Counted from the stretch's first letter, positions 43,305 to 52,792 are shown. The stretch: 64,000 nucleotides of DNA from Candidatus Mycobacterium methanotrophicum (GCF_023515995.1 NZ_CP097320.1:3596001-3660000); one strand, 5' to 3'. Translations and numbers: made by a program. Notes: generated from the letters alone by a model not told the origin.

Positions 43305-44306
43305 TCACCCTAGAGCGGCACGCAGCGAAGCCACCACCTCGTCGGTCGAACCGGTGGCCGAGTAGCCCGCGGCCAGTTTGTGACCGCCGCCGCCGAATGC
43401 CGAAGCGACGGCAGCCAGATCGACACCGGCTTTTGCCCGCATCGACACCGACCACTGCTGCGGCTCGATCTCCTTGAACACCGCCGCGACCTCGGCCTCC
43501 TCGGTGGTGCGGACGATGTCGACGATGCTCTCCACTTCTTCGGAGCGCGCGCTGATCAGTTCCTGGTTTCCGACAACCGCGTACACCAGGCCGCGACCCG
43601 CCAATGCGTCGGGCACCACCTGCGCGCAACCCAGCACCCGGGACAGCATCGTCAGCCACCGGAACGGATGGGTGTCCATCAGCGATCGGCTGATCGCCGC
43701 GTTGTCGATGCCCAGCTCGACCAGCCGGGCGGCCAACCGATATGCGCGCGCACTGGCCCACCGGAACGATCCGGTATCGGTGATCAGCCCCGCGTAAAGG
43801 CAATGCGCCACTTCGATGTCGATCGGCTGGCCCCATGCGTCGAGGAGCTCGGCGACCAGCATCGTGGTGGAGTCCGCCGCCGGGTCAACGAGGTTGACGG
43901 TGCCGAACAGCTGATTCGACGCGTGGTGGTCGATCACAAGCAGCTCTTGGGCGCTAGCCGCCATTTCCCGCAGGTCTCCCAGCCGGTTGATGCTCGGAAT
44001 ATCCGCGGTGACAACCAGGTCGACATCGCGACGCATGGCATGCGGATCGACCAGAAGCTGACCGCCGGGCAGCGACCGCAAAGACTCCGGAAGCGCTGCC
44101 GGCGCGGCGAAGCTGACCTCGACGGCTTTGCCGCACCGATCCAGCACTAGGGCCAGCCCCAGCCCCGCGCCGATCGTGTCGGCGTCGGGATAGACATGGC
44201 AGACGACACCGACCGTGGCGGCGGCCGACAGCACCTCGGCGGCCCCGACAGCGTCCACCCGACGCCCCGTGGCCGCTGATTTAGTCTTCGAGTTGATCGT
44301 CGTCAC
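43305..44306 (-). CDS. nrnA: Bifunctional nanoRNase/phosphatase NrnA
   Basis: This 333-residue DHH-DHHA1 protein degrades short RNAs, dephosphorylates pAp and, in M. tuberculosis (Rv2837c), hydrolyses c-di-AMP/pApA. Motifs: HVYPDADTIGAGLGLALVL, VVTADIPS, the DHH block VIDHHASNQLFGTV, TDTGSFRWAS and the C-terminal FGGGGHKLAAGY. I take GTG 44306 (TTINSKTKSA) from the family start; it overlaps the rbfA end by 26 bases. Confidence 0.95.
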   Translation of the reverse strand: MTTINSKTKSAATGRRVDAVGAAEVLSAAATVGVVCHVYPDADTIGAGLGLALVLDRCGKAVEVSFAAPAALPESLRSLPGGQLLVDPHAMRRDVDLVVTADIPSINRLGDLREMAASAQELLVIDHHASNQLFGTVNLVDPAADSTTMLVAELLDAWGQPIDIEVAHCLYAGLITDTGSFRWASARAYRLAARLVELGIDNAAISRSLMDTHPFRWLTMLSRVLGCAQVVPDALAGRGLVYAVVGNQELISARSEEVESIVDIVRTTEEAEVAAVFKEIEPQQWSVSMRAKAGVDLAAVASAFGGGGHKLAAGYSATGSTDEVVASLRAALG

Positions 44307-44760
44307 CGGCATCTCCCACTGCAGGGTCCGATTGCCCGCTCCGGTATGGATCGGGCTCTCCCGCCGGCTTGGCGCCTTCGCGAACCCGAGCCACATCGGC
44401 GTCGGCAGCGCGTGCGCGTGCCAGCAACTGTTCCATCCGTTGCACGGAGTCAGACACCGTGTCGCGGGTGAACGTCAGCGTGGGCGTGAACCGCACGCCG
44501 GTGCCGGCCCCGACCTTGGTGCGCAGCACACCTTTGGCGCGTTCCAGCGCCGCTGCCGCGCCGGCGTAATCGGGGGCGTCATCCAACGTCGACCCCATCA
44601 CCGTGTAGTACAGCGTCGCGTCGTGCAGATCGCCGGACAACTTGGTGTCGAGGATGGTGACACCGGCCAGTCCGGGATCCTTGATCCGGTACTCGATTGC
44701 CGAGGCGACGATCATGGTGATCCGCTTGGCCAGCCGGCGGGCCCGGGCCGGGTCAGCCAT
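44281..44760 (-). CDS. rbfA: Ribosome-binding factor A
   Basis: This 159-residue 30S maturation factor has MADPARARRLAKRITMIVAS, RIKDPGLAGVTILDTKLSGD and ATLYYTVMG, the KH-like fold of RbfA. The last 40 residues are acidic and Gly/Asp-rich. It lies between infB and nrnA as in Rv2837c-Rv2839c. Confidence 0.97.
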   Translation of the reverse strand: MADPARARRLAKRITMIVASAIEYRIKDPGLAGVTILDTKLSGDLHDATLYYTVMGSTLDDAPDYAGAAAALERAKGVLRTKVGAGTGVRFTPTLTFTRDTVSDSVQRMEQLLARARAADADVARVREGAKPAGEPDPYRSGQSDPAVGDAGDDDQLED

Positions 44761-44790
44761 GCCGGGTGTTGGGGTTGTCCGGACTCATCT

Positions 44791-47454
44791 TCAGGAGCGT
44801 TCCTTCTGGACCAGCTCGTAGGTTTCGATGATGTCGCCTTCTTTGATGTCGGAGTAGCTCAGCGTCAGACCGCATTCGTAGCCGTCGCGGACCTCGGTGA
44901 CGTCGTCCTTCTCCCGTCGCAGTGACTGTACGGTCAAGTTCTCAGAGACCACGATGTTGTCCCGCAGCAGCCGGGCCTTGGCGTTGCGGCGCAGCACGCC
45001 CGAAGTGACCAAACAACCGGCGATCAAACCCACCTTCGAGGAGCGGAACAGCGCGCGGATCTCCGCACGACCCAGCTGGTTCTCCTCGTAGATCGGCTTG
45101 AGCATGCCGCGCAGCGCCTTCTCGACCTCGTCGATCGCCTGGTAGATCACCGAGTAGTAGCGGACTTCCACGCCTTCGCGGTTGGCGAGCTCAGTCGCTT
45201 TGCCCTCGGCACGCACGTTGAAGCCGATGATCACCGCGTCGGACGCCGACGCCAGGTTGACGTTGGTCTCGGTGATGCCGCCGACGCCGCGGTCGATGAC
45301 GCGCAGTTCCACCTCGTCATCGACCACGATTCCCAGCAAGGCCTCTTCCAGCGCCTCGACGGTGCCGGCGTTGTCGCCCTTGAGGATCAGGTTCAGCTGG
45401 CTGGTTTCCTTCAACGCCGAGTCCAGGTCCTCCAGGCTGATTCGCTTGCGCGAGCGCGCCGCCAGGGCGTTGCGCTTGCGCGCGCTGCGCCGGTCGGCGA
45501 TCTGGCGGGCGATGCGGTCCTCGTCGACGACGAGAAAGTTGTCGCCGGCGCCGGGCACCGACGTGAAGCCGATGACCTGGACCGGTCGCGACGGCAGCGC
45601 CTCTTCGACGTCGTCGCCAAATTCGTCCAGCATCCGGCGGACCCGGCCGTAGGCGTCGCCGGCTACCACCGAGTCGCCGACGTGCAGCGTGCCGCGCTGC
45701 ACCAGCACGGTGGCCACCGGGCCGCGACCGCGGTCCAGGTGCGCCTCGATCGCCACACCCTGGGCTTCCATGTCGGGGTTGGCACGCAAATCCAGTGCGG
45801 CGTCAGCGGTCAGCAGCACCGCCTCTTCCAGCGCCTCGATGTTGGTGCCCTGCTTGGCGGAGATGTCCACGAACATGGTGTCGCCACCGAAATCTTCGGC
45901 AACCAGGCCATATTCGGTGAGCTGGGAGCGGATCTTGGCCGGGTCGGCGCCCTCCTTGTCGATCTTGTTGACCGCCACCACGATCGGCACATCGGCCGCC
46001 TGGGCGTGGTTGATGGCCTCCACCGTCTGCGGCATCACGCCGTCGTCGGCAGCGACCACCAGGATCGCGATGTCGGTGGCCTTGGCGCCACGGGCACGCA
46101 TCGCGGTGAACGCTTCGTGACCAGGGGTGTCGATGAAGGTGATCAGTCGCTCGGCGCCGTCGAGGTCGACCGCCACCTGGTAAGCACCGATGTGCTGGGT
46201 GATCCCGCCGGCCTCGCCCTCGCGGACGCTGGCATTGCGGATGGTGTCCAGCAGCCGGGTTTTACCGTGGTCGACGTGACCCATCACGGTCACCACCGGC
46301 GGACGGGTCTGCAGGTCTTCCTCGCCCCCGGTGTCTTCGCCGTAGGAGAGGTCAAATGACTCCAGCAGTTCGCGGTCTTCGTCCTCAGGGCTGACGACCT
46401 GGACGTTGTAGTTCATCTCGCTGCCCAGCAATGCGAGCGTCTCGTCGCCGACCGACTGTGTGGCCGTCACCATCTCGCCGAGGTTGAACAGCGCCTGCAC
46501 CAGCGCGGCCGGGTTGGCGTCGACCTTCTCGGCGAAATCCGAGAGCGACGCGCCGCGGGCCAGCCTGATGGTCTCGCCATTGCCGTGCGGCAAGCGCACG
46601 CCGCCGACGACTGGCGCCTGCATGTTCTCGTACTCGGCGCGTTTGGCCCGCTTGGACTTGCGACCGCGCCGCGGCGCTCCGCCGGGACGGCCGAACGCAC
46701 CGGCAGCGCCACCACGCTGGCCGGGACGGCCGCCGCCTCCACCCGGACGGCCGCGGTAACCGCCGCCAGCGGGCGGGGCACCGACGCCGCCGCCGCCTCC
46801 GCCGCGGTAGTTGCCACCACCGCCGCTGGGGCGGCCTGTGGTCGGGGCGCCCGGCCGGCCACCGGGGCCCGGGCGGGGTCCGCCGGGACGCGGCGGCCGA
46901 CCTGGTCCACCAACGCCGCCACCTGGGCGCGGCGGCATGCTGCCGGGCGAAGCGCCGGGGCGTGAGGCGCCGGGACGGGGCGCCTGCGGACGCGGAATTG
47001 GTCGGTCCACCGGTTGCGCCGATGAAAACGGGTTATTGCCGACGCGCGGGGTGCGAGCCGCCGGCCTGGGAGCCGGGCGTGGGCCGGGAGTAGGTGCGGG
47101 GCGGCTCGGAGTCGGCGACGGCCCAGCCTGCGGCTGTTCCGGAGCCGGGGCAGGCGGCGCGGACTCCGGCGGCGCCGCCGGCGCGGACGGCTTGGGAGCC
47201 GCGGGTTTTCTCACCGCGGGGGGCGCTGCATATTTGACGGCGCCTTTGGCGGCAGCCGCGCCGTTGCCGGCGGTCTTTTCCCGCGCGGGCCTGCCACCGC
47301 CGAACGACTCGCGCAGCCGACGCGCGACCGGCGCTTCTACCGTCGACGATGCGGATTTGACGAATTCACCCTGCTCGCTGAGCCGGGCGAGAACTTCTTT
47401 GCTGGTAACACCGAGTTCCTTAGCTAACTCGTGTACGCGCGCCTTGCCTGCCAC
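44791..47454 (-). CDS. infB: Translation initiation factor IF-2
   Basis: This 887-residue GTPase brings initiator tRNA to the 30S subunit. The N-terminal IF2N motif (ARVHELAKELGVTSKEVLAR) is followed by a long Pro/Gly/Arg-rich linker (residues 75-270). The G domain shows GHVDHGKTRLLDTIR, DTPGHEAFTAMRARG and VAVNKIDKEGAD; domains II-IV complete it, with the C-terminal fMet-tRNA-binding part intact. The linker DNA is highly repetitive and may vary. Confidence 0.98.
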   Translation of the reverse strand: MAGKARVHELAKELGVTSKEVLARLSEQGEFVKSASSTVEAPVARRLRESFGGGRPAREKTAGNGAAAAKGAVKYAAPPAVRKPAAPKPSAPAAPPESAPPAPAPEQPQAGPSPTPSRPAPTPGPRPAPRPAARTPRVGNNPFSSAQPVDRPIPRPQAPRPGASRPGASPGSMPPRPGGGVGGPGRPPRPGGPRPGPGGRPGAPTTGRPSGGGGNYRGGGGGGVGAPPAGGGYRGRPGGGGGRPGQRGGAAGAFGRPGGAPRRGRKSKRAKRAEYENMQAPVVGGVRLPHGNGETIRLARGASLSDFAEKVDANPAALVQALFNLGEMVTATQSVGDETLALLGSEMNYNVQVVSPEDEDRELLESFDLSYGEDTGGEEDLQTRPPVVTVMGHVDHGKTRLLDTIRNASVREGEAGGITQHIGAYQVAVDLDGAERLITFIDTPGHEAFTAMRARGAKATDIAILVVAADDGVMPQTVEAINHAQAADVPIVVAVNKIDKEGADPAKIRSQLTEYGLVAEDFGGDTMFVDISAKQGTNIEALEEAVLLTADAALDLRANPDMEAQGVAIEAHLDRGRGPVATVLVQRGTLHVGDSVVAGDAYGRVRRMLDEFGDDVEEALPSRPVQVIGFTSVPGAGDNFLVVDEDRIARQIADRRSARKRNALAARSRKRISLEDLDSALKETSQLNLILKGDNAGTVEALEEALLGIVVDDEVELRVIDRGVGGITETNVNLASASDAVIIGFNVRAEGKATELANREGVEVRYYSVIYQAIDEVEKALRGMLKPIYEENQLGRAEIRALFRSSKVGLIAGCLVTSGVLRRNAKARLLRDNIVVSENLTVQSLRREKDDVTEVRDGYECGLTLSYSDIKEGDIIETYELVQKERS

Positions 47455-47530
47455 TACATCTCCTGTCTATGAGGCAACAGCGGAGGTAGGCCGCGCCTCG
47501 GGTACTAGCTGTAACGCATCGGGGTGGGAG

Positions 47531-47902
47531 TCATCGGGACTTCACGGTGTGCTCATGTTCTTTGCTACCTGTTCTGTTGGCGGGATGATCGGACGTGTCG
47601 AGGGACTCGACATGCTCGACCAGCGCTGACGCGTCCGATGCACCGGTGATCCGCAACGCTCGCGCGAGCGCTCGCCGCCGGATCGCTTCATGTGCGCACT
47701 TCGGAGTGGGATGCAGCCATGCACCCCGCCCCGGAAGATTACCTGCTGGGTCAACGGTCACGACACATTTACCGTTCCCGCTCGACACAGCCACCACTCG
47801 AAGCAGTTCGACGGCCAACTCTCGCTTTCGGCAACCGACACATGTCCGCACCGGTCCTTCGATGCGTCGATGCGCGGAGGCCAAAGTCGCGCGCTGGATC
47901 AC
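47531..47902 (-). CDS. YlxR-family (DUF448) protein
   Basis: This 123-residue protein contains the YlxR signature RTCVGCRKRELAVELLRVV and GRGAWLHPTPKCAHEAIRR, a small RNA-binding fold found between nusA and infB in most bacteria (Rv2840c). GTG 47902 is the only sensible start. The C-terminus (DHPANRTGSKEHEHTVK) is polar. Role in the nusA-infB operon not settled. Confidence 0.93.
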   Translation of the reverse strand: MIQRATLASAHRRIEGPVRTCVGCRKRELAVELLRVVAVSSGNGKCVVTVDPAGNLPGRGAWLHPTPKCAHEAIRRRALARALRITGASDASALVEHVESLDTSDHPANRTGSKEHEHTVKSR

Positions 47903-47949
47903 GGCTTAGTTTACCCACACCCAACTGGTGACCTGTACCACCCGCGACC

Positions 47950-48120
47950 GGGCTAGACCGACCGCCCGCCTCCTCCTCATCGCGCTACGCGCTCTGCATC
48001 GTCGCCGGGCTAGACCGACCGCCCGCCTCCTCCTCATCGCGCTACGCGCTCTGCATCGTCGCCGGGCTAGACCGATTGCCCGCCTCCTCCTCATCGCGCT
48101 ACGCGCTCTGCATCGTCGCC
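47950..48120 (-). repeat. 57-bp MIRU-like tandem repeat, three units, between nusA and ylxR
   Basis: Units begin at 47950, 48007 and 48064, with a partial fourth start (GGGCTAG) at 48121. Units 1 and 2 are identical and unit 3 differs at two bases. On the minus strand each carries GGCGACGATGCAGAGCG then CGATGAGGAGGAGGCGGG, the MIRU core. It is a natural variable-number locus candidate. Confidence 0.92.
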
Positions 48121-48123
48121 GGG

Positions 48124-49167
48124 CTAGCGATCGTGCGCCATGCCGTGAGTGGCGCCGTGCCCGGGATGGTCTGCGGGCTGGTCGGGCGAATCACCGCGGA
48201 TGTCGATCCGCCATCCGGTGAGCCGGGCCGCTAGCCGCGCGTTCTGGCCCTCTTTGCCGATGGCCAGCGACAGCTGAAAGTCGGGCACCACGACCCGCGC
48301 CGCCCGGGCGTTCTGGTCGATGACCGTCACCGAAAATACCTTGGCCGGTGATAACGCGTTGGCGACGAACCGGGCCGGGTCCTCGTCGTAGTCGATGATG
48401 TCGATCTTCTCCCCGGACAGCTCGCTCATCACGTTGCGTACCCGCTGACCCATCGGGCCGATGCAGGCGCCCTTGGCGTTCAGGCCCGAAACCCGGGACG
48501 CGACCGCGATCTTCGAACGGTGGCCGGCTTCGCGCGCGACCGCGACAATCTCCACCGACCCGTCGGCTATCTCGGGGACTTCCAGCGAAAACAGTTTGCG
48601 CACCAAGTTGGGATGGGTGCGCGACAATGTGATCACTGGTTCGCGGGCACCGCGGCTGACGCCCACCACATAGCAGCGCAGCCGTTCACCATGCTCATAA
48701 ACCTCACCGGGAACCTGTTCGGCGGCTGGGATCACGCCCTCGGACCCCTTGGTCTCGCTGCCTATTCGAACGACGACGAAACCGCGGGCGTTGGCCCGGT
48801 TATCTCGTTGCACCACACCGGCAACGATCTCGCCCTCGCGAGTGCAGAACTCGCCGAATGTGCGCTCGTTCTCGGCGTCGCGGAGCCGCTGCAGCATGAC
48901 CTGCCGTGCGGTCGTGGCCGCAACCCGCCCGAAACCCTCCGGGGTGTCCTCCCATTCAGACAGCACATTGCCGTCTTCGTCGACCTCGCGAGCGAAAACT
49001 TGGACTGCACCGGTTTTGCGGTCGATCTCGATGCGCGCGTCCGGCTGATGGCCCTCGGTGTGCCGGTATGCGCTCAGCACCGCGGCCTTGACGTCTTCGA
49101 GCAGGTCGTCGAACGAGATTCCTCGTTCCACGACGATCGCGTGCAGAGCCGCCATGTCGATATTCAT
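48124..49167 (-). CDS. nusA: Transcription termination/antitermination factor NusA
   Basis: This 347-residue protein binds RNA polymerase and nascent RNA. N-terminal domain MNIDMAALHAIVVERGISFD, S1 domain (GEIVAGVVQRDN), KH1 with KGACIGPMGQRVRNVMSEL, and KH2 (LAIGKEGQNARLAARLTG). Mycobacterial NusA lacks the acidic repeats of enteric ones, and the length fits Rv2841c (347). The stop lies four bases from the tandem repeat. Start overlaps rimP by ATGA. Confidence 0.98.
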   Translation of the reverse strand: MNIDMAALHAIVVERGISFDDLLEDVKAAVLSAYRHTEGHQPDARIEIDRKTGAVQVFAREVDEDGNVLSEWEDTPEGFGRVAATTARQVMLQRLRDAENERTFGEFCTREGEIVAGVVQRDNRANARGFVVVRIGSETKGSEGVIPAAEQVPGEVYEHGERLRCYVVGVSRGAREPVITLSRTHPNLVRKLFSLEVPEIADGSVEIVAVAREAGHRSKIAVASRVSGLNAKGACIGPMGQRVRNVMSELSGEKIDIIDYDEDPARFVANALSPAKVFSVTVIDQNARAARVVVPDFQLSLAIGKEGQNARLAARLTGWRIDIRGDSPDQPADHPGHGATHGMAHDR

Positions 49168-49697
49168 GTGGGGCCCTCCGCACTACGGTCGGCGGCCGCC
49201 AGCTCAAGTTCTCGTCGCGAAGGAGGCGCAAACTCAACCTGGACAACAGCTTTTACGATCTCCCCGATTGACACCGGGCGCACCGTCCAGTCGCGGCGCT
49301 GATCGTCGCGGACCACCACCAGCAGCGTGTTGTCGGATATCTCGCCGACTCGACCGGTGACGATCGTTTTATCGGCCAGGGCTATTTCGACTTTGCGGCC
49401 CCGCGCCCGGCGAAAGTGCTTCTCGCTGGTCAGCGGGCGGTCCACCCCGGGCGAGCTGACTTCGAGCAGATAGCGACCCGCAGTGCAATCGAGCGCATCC
49501 AACAGGGCCGACGCCGAACGGGACAGCTCAGCGACCGTGTCCAGGTCAAGTGGAGTGTCGCCATCGGCGATGACCGTTATCCGCGGCGGGCGGGCTCCCG
49601 GATCGATGACAACGTCTTCAATTTCGTAGCCTGCACGCGCGAACTCACCATCGAGTAGATCGATCACTTGTGTCTGTGACGGTAGCCTGCTGGCCAC
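49164..49697 (-). CDS. rimP: Ribosome maturation factor RimP
   Basis: This 177-residue protein assists 30S assembly. It shows LLDGEFARAGYEIEDVVID, DLDTVAELSRSASALLDAL and the conserved YLLEVSSPGVDRPLTSEKHF. Overlaps nusA by four bases (ATGA), forming rimP-nusA-ylxR-infB-rbfA-nrnA. Orthologue Rv2842c. Confidence 0.96.
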   Translation of the reverse strand: MASRLPSQTQVIDLLDGEFARAGYEIEDVVIDPGARPPRITVIADGDTPLDLDTVAELSRSASALLDALDCTAGRYLLEVSSPGVDRPLTSEKHFRRARGRKVEIALADKTIVTGRVGEISDNTLLVVVRDDQRRDWTVRPVSIGEIVKAVVQVEFAPPSRRELELAAADRSAEGPT

Positions 49698-49825
49698 GGC
49701 GGGATCCTCATCTTGAGTTGTCCGGTCAGGCGGCTCCGCGGCTGGCAGTGATGCACGTTCCCGGTGAGCCAGCCATCAACGATACGCCAGGAAACCGGTA
49801 TCAGCCGTGATGGCAGGATGTTGTT

Positions 49826-50362
49826 GTGCCACGCACGCTGCCCGCAGTAGGGCCCGTCAGACCGGTTTTCGGCAGGCGAGGGATGCTGGCCGCCGGCGCC
49901 GCGCTCGCCGTGTTCGCGATGGCCGGCTCGGCCTGCAGTTCGCCGCCCGCTCCGCCCGCGGTCGACGAGCTCGAATCGCAATTGATGCTGGCCCGGCGCG
50001 ACAGCGAGCTGGCGGCCGCGGCGGCCGCGGCGGCAGCCAACCCGGTCAACGCCGCATTGACCGAGGTCGCCGCCGAACGCACTCAACACGCGCGGGCGCT
50101 GGCCACCGAGATCGCCCGCCTCGCCGTCAACCCGACGTCGACGTCGGGTCAGACCACCAGCCCGACACCCCCCACGTCAGCTGCGGCGGCGCCACCACCG
50201 ACATTGTCGGATGTGATCAATTCCTTGCGCGGGTCCGCGGCCAGCGCCAGTCACGTGGCGATGACGTCCTCGGGTTATCGGGCGGGCCTGCTCGGCTCGA
50301 TCGCCGCCGCGTGCACAGCCTCGTACAGCGTTGCGTTGGTGTTCGGCGGATCGGCGTCATGA
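49826..50362 (+). CDS. Probable lipoprotein (Rv2843-like)
   Basis: A 178-residue protein with a twin-Arg-containing start (FGRRGMLAAGAALAVFAMAG) and lipobox-like AGSACSS, so likely exported and lipidated. An Ala-rich helix (LARRDSELAAAAAAAAAN) and a Thr/Pro linker follow. Its stop overlaps the next start as ATGA, so the two products are made together. It diverges from rimP over 128 bases. Function unknown. Confidence 0.85.
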   Translation: MPRTLPAVGPVRPVFGRRGMLAAGAALAVFAMAGSACSSPPAPPAVDELESQLMLARRDSELAAAAAAAAANPVNAALTEVAAERTQHARALATEIARLAVNPTSTSGQTTSPTPPTSAAAAPPPTLSDVINSLRGSAASASHVAMTSSGYRAGLLGSIAAACTASYSVALVFGGSAS

Positions 50363-50805
50363 CATCGGCGGAGGCGTTACCGGCCGACTCGGCACTGTGC
50401 GCTGCGCTGGCGACCGAATACGCCGTCATCTACGGCTACGGCATCGTGTCTGCGCACTGCGAACCCGACGTCAACAGCCTGGTCTCTTATTCGCTGAGTC
50501 AGCATCGGCAGCGTCGCGACCAGGTGATTGCCACACTCGGCGGCCGCTCGGTGGCCCCCCCGGTGGCCGCGGTGGGCTACCAGTTGCCGATGCCGGTCAA
50601 CAACCCAACCGATGCGAACCGGCTGGCCGTGCGGATGGAGAAGGACACCGAGGTGGCCTGGCGCGCGGTGATCGAACAGGCTCAGACGCCGCAGGACCGC
50701 CAGTTCGCCGTGACCGCGCTAACTCAAAGCGCGGTGCTGGCCGCCCGCTGGAACCAGGTGTCGGGCACCGACCCGATCACCACGGCGTTCCCCGGCGGCG
50801 ACTAG
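50359..50805 (+). CDS. Ferritin-like DUF4439 protein (Rv2844-like)
   Basis: This 148-residue helical protein reads ALCAALATEYAVIYGYGIVS, then LVSYSLSQHRQRRDQVIATL and AWRAVIEQAQTPQDRQFAVT, a four-helix ferritin-like pattern with a Glu and a His..Arg helix. Coupled by ATGA to the preceding lipoprotein gene. No signal peptide of its own. Function unknown. Confidence 0.85.
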   Translation: MTSAEALPADSALCAALATEYAVIYGYGIVSAHCEPDVNSLVSYSLSQHRQRRDQVIATLGGRSVAPPVAAVGYQLPMPVNNPTDANRLAVRMEKDTEVAWRAVIEQAQTPQDRQFAVTALTQSAVLAARWNQVSGTDPITTAFPGGD

Positions 50806-50812
50806 CAGTAGC

Positions 50813-50874
50813 GCCGAGCAGACGCAGAATCGCACGCGGAAGGCCTGCGCAATGCGACTCTGCGTCTGCTCGGC
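50813..50874. terminator. 22-bp-arm hairpin between converging genes
   Basis: The left arm 50813-50834 begins GCCGAGCAGACGCAG and pairs with 50853-50874 with a single mismatch around an 18-base loop. It lies between the end of the ferritin-like gene and the end of proS, so it can serve both strands. No U-tract follows. Confidence 0.7.
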
Positions 50875-50883
50875 CGGCTGAGG

Positions 50884-52635
50884 CTAGCCCCCCGATACCG
50901 CAACCCTGATGTCGGTGGCGAGCCCGGCGCCGATCGCCAGGTCGCGGGTCTCGCCGGTGAACCGATTACGCAACTCGACCGTCCCGTCCGCCCAGCCGCG
51001 GCCCACCACGACGATCCAGGGCACACCGAGCAACTCGGCATCCTTGAACTTCACCCCGGGCGAGGCCGGCCGGTCGTCGAGCAGCACCTCAATGCCCAGC
51101 CGGTCCAGATCGGCGGCCAGCGCGGTGGCCCCGCCGCGCGCCTGCGCATCCTTGTTGGCGATCACCACATGCACGTCGAAGGGCGCGACCTCGGCCGGCC
51201 AGCGCAGCCCCAGCTCGTCGTGGTGCTGTTCGGCGATGACCGCCACCAGCCGCGACACCCCGAGGCCGTAGGAGCCCATGGTCAGCCGCACCGGCTTGCC
51301 GTCCTCGCCGAGTACGTCGACGGTGAAGGCGTCGGTGTATTTACGGCCGAGCTGGAAGATGTGAGCGACCTCGATGCCGCGAGCTGATACCAGAGTTCCG
51401 GCGCCGTCCGGAGACGGATCGCCGTCGCGGATTTCGGCGGCCTCGATGGTGCCGTCGGCGGTGAAGTCGCGGCCGGCGACCAGCCCGACGACGTGGCGCC
51501 CCGGCTTGTCGGCGCCGGTGATCCAGCTGGTGCCATCCACTACCCGCGGGTCGACGAGATAGCGAACGCCGTTGTCCTGCAACGCCTTCGGGCCGATATA
51601 TCCCTTCACCAGAAACGGATACCTGGCGAAGTCGGCATCGTCAAGCAGCGTGTATTCGGCCGGTTCCAGCGCCGCGCCTAACCGCTTGTCGTCGACCGCA
51701 CGGTCGCCCGGCACCCCAACGGCCAGCAGCTCCCAGTCCCCGCCCGGTCGGCGCACCTTGAGCAGCACATTCTTCAGGGTGTCGGCCGCGGTGACCGTGC
51801 GGCCCAGGTCGGCGCCGTTGGCCCACTCGACCAGGGTCGCGATGGTCGGGGTGTCACCGGTGTCGTGGACCACCGCCTCGGGCAGGCCGTCGACCGGCCG
51901 GGCCTCGGGGCGAGCGGTGACCACGGCCTCGACGTTAGCCGCGTACCCGGACTCCAGGCAGCGAACGAAGGTGTCCTCACCAACCGTGCTTTCGGCCAGG
52001 AACTCCTCGGAAGCGCTGCCGCCCATGGCCCCCGACACCGCCGACACGATGACGTAACGCACCGTGAGCCGCTCAAAGATGCGCTGATAGGCCTCTCGGT
52101 GTGCCTGGTAGGCGTTCTTGAGCCCGGCATCGTCGATGTCGAAGGAGTAGGAGTCCTTCATCACGAACTCGCGTACCCGCAGAATGCCGGCCCGAGGCCG
52201 CGCCTCGTCGCGGTACTTGATCTGGACCTGGTAGAGCACCAGCGGAAAGTCTTTGTAGGAACTGTACTCCCCTTTCACCGTGAGGGCGAAGATTTCTTCG
52301 TGGGTCGGGGCGAGTAGGTAGTCATTGCCGCGGCGGTCTTTCAACCGAAAAATGCTGTCGCCGTATTCGGTCCAGCGGTTGGTCGTCTCGTAAGGCGCAC
52401 GCGGCAGCAGCGCCGGGAAGAGGATCTCCTGCCCGCCGATCGCGTTCATCTCTTCCCGCACGACGCGTTCGATGTTGCGCAGCACCCGCAGCCCCAGGGG
52501 CAGCCAGGTGTACAGGCCGGGCGCGATCGGTCGGATGTAGCCGGCCCGGATCAACAGCTTGTGGCTGGCAACTTCGGCGTCGGCGGGGGCGTCGCGCAGC
52601 GTGCGCAAGAACAGCTCGGACATCCGGGTGATCAC
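50884..52635 (-). CDS. proS: Prolyl-tRNA synthetase
   Basis: This 583-residue class II synthetase charges tRNA-Pro. Motif 1 region is AGYIRPIAPGLYTWLPLG, motif 2 is VQIKYRDEARPRAGILR, motif 3 is GSYGLGVSRLVAVI. The editing insertion (INS) between motifs 2 and 3 is present (residues 230-400), and the anticodon domain ends the protein. GTG 52635 (ITRMSELFLRTL) agrees with Rv2845c; the longer frame to 52728 has no support. Confidence 0.97.
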   Translation of the reverse strand: MITRMSELFLRTLRDAPADAEVASHKLLIRAGYIRPIAPGLYTWLPLGLRVLRNIERVVREEMNAIGGQEILFPALLPRAPYETTNRWTEYGDSIFRLKDRRGNDYLLAPTHEEIFALTVKGEYSSYKDFPLVLYQVQIKYRDEARPRAGILRVREFVMKDSYSFDIDDAGLKNAYQAHREAYQRIFERLTVRYVIVSAVSGAMGGSASEEFLAESTVGEDTFVRCLESGYAANVEAVVTARPEARPVDGLPEAVVHDTGDTPTIATLVEWANGADLGRTVTAADTLKNVLLKVRRPGGDWELLAVGVPGDRAVDDKRLGAALEPAEYTLLDDADFARYPFLVKGYIGPKALQDNGVRYLVDPRVVDGTSWITGADKPGRHVVGLVAGRDFTADGTIEAAEIRDGDPSPDGAGTLVSARGIEVAHIFQLGRKYTDAFTVDVLGEDGKPVRLTMGSYGLGVSRLVAVIAEQHHDELGLRWPAEVAPFDVHVVIANKDAQARGGATALAADLDRLGIEVLLDDRPASPGVKFKDAELLGVPWIVVVGRGWADGTVELRNRFTGETRDLAIGAGLATDIRVAVSGG

Positions 52636-52728
52636 AGCGCGACAGCCTAGCGGCGAGTGCGAGCGCGGCTGCCAGCCGGGCGAGGCGGGTCGCCGCCACC
52701 AATCACGGTGGGCCTGTGTATCCGCCAA

Positions 52729-52777
52729 ATTGCAGTCAGGGCTGCTTTCCGCGGCAGATCACGACCCTGACTGCAAT
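52729..52777. terminator. Inverted repeat behind efpA
   Basis: ATTGCAGTCAGGG (52729-52741) and CCCTGACTGCAAT (52765-52777) pair perfectly around 23 bases. It lies 15 bases past the efpA stop and before proS, a possible intrinsic terminator or dispersed repeat. Confidence 0.6.
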
Positions 52778-52792
52778 CTCACGAACGCCGAA

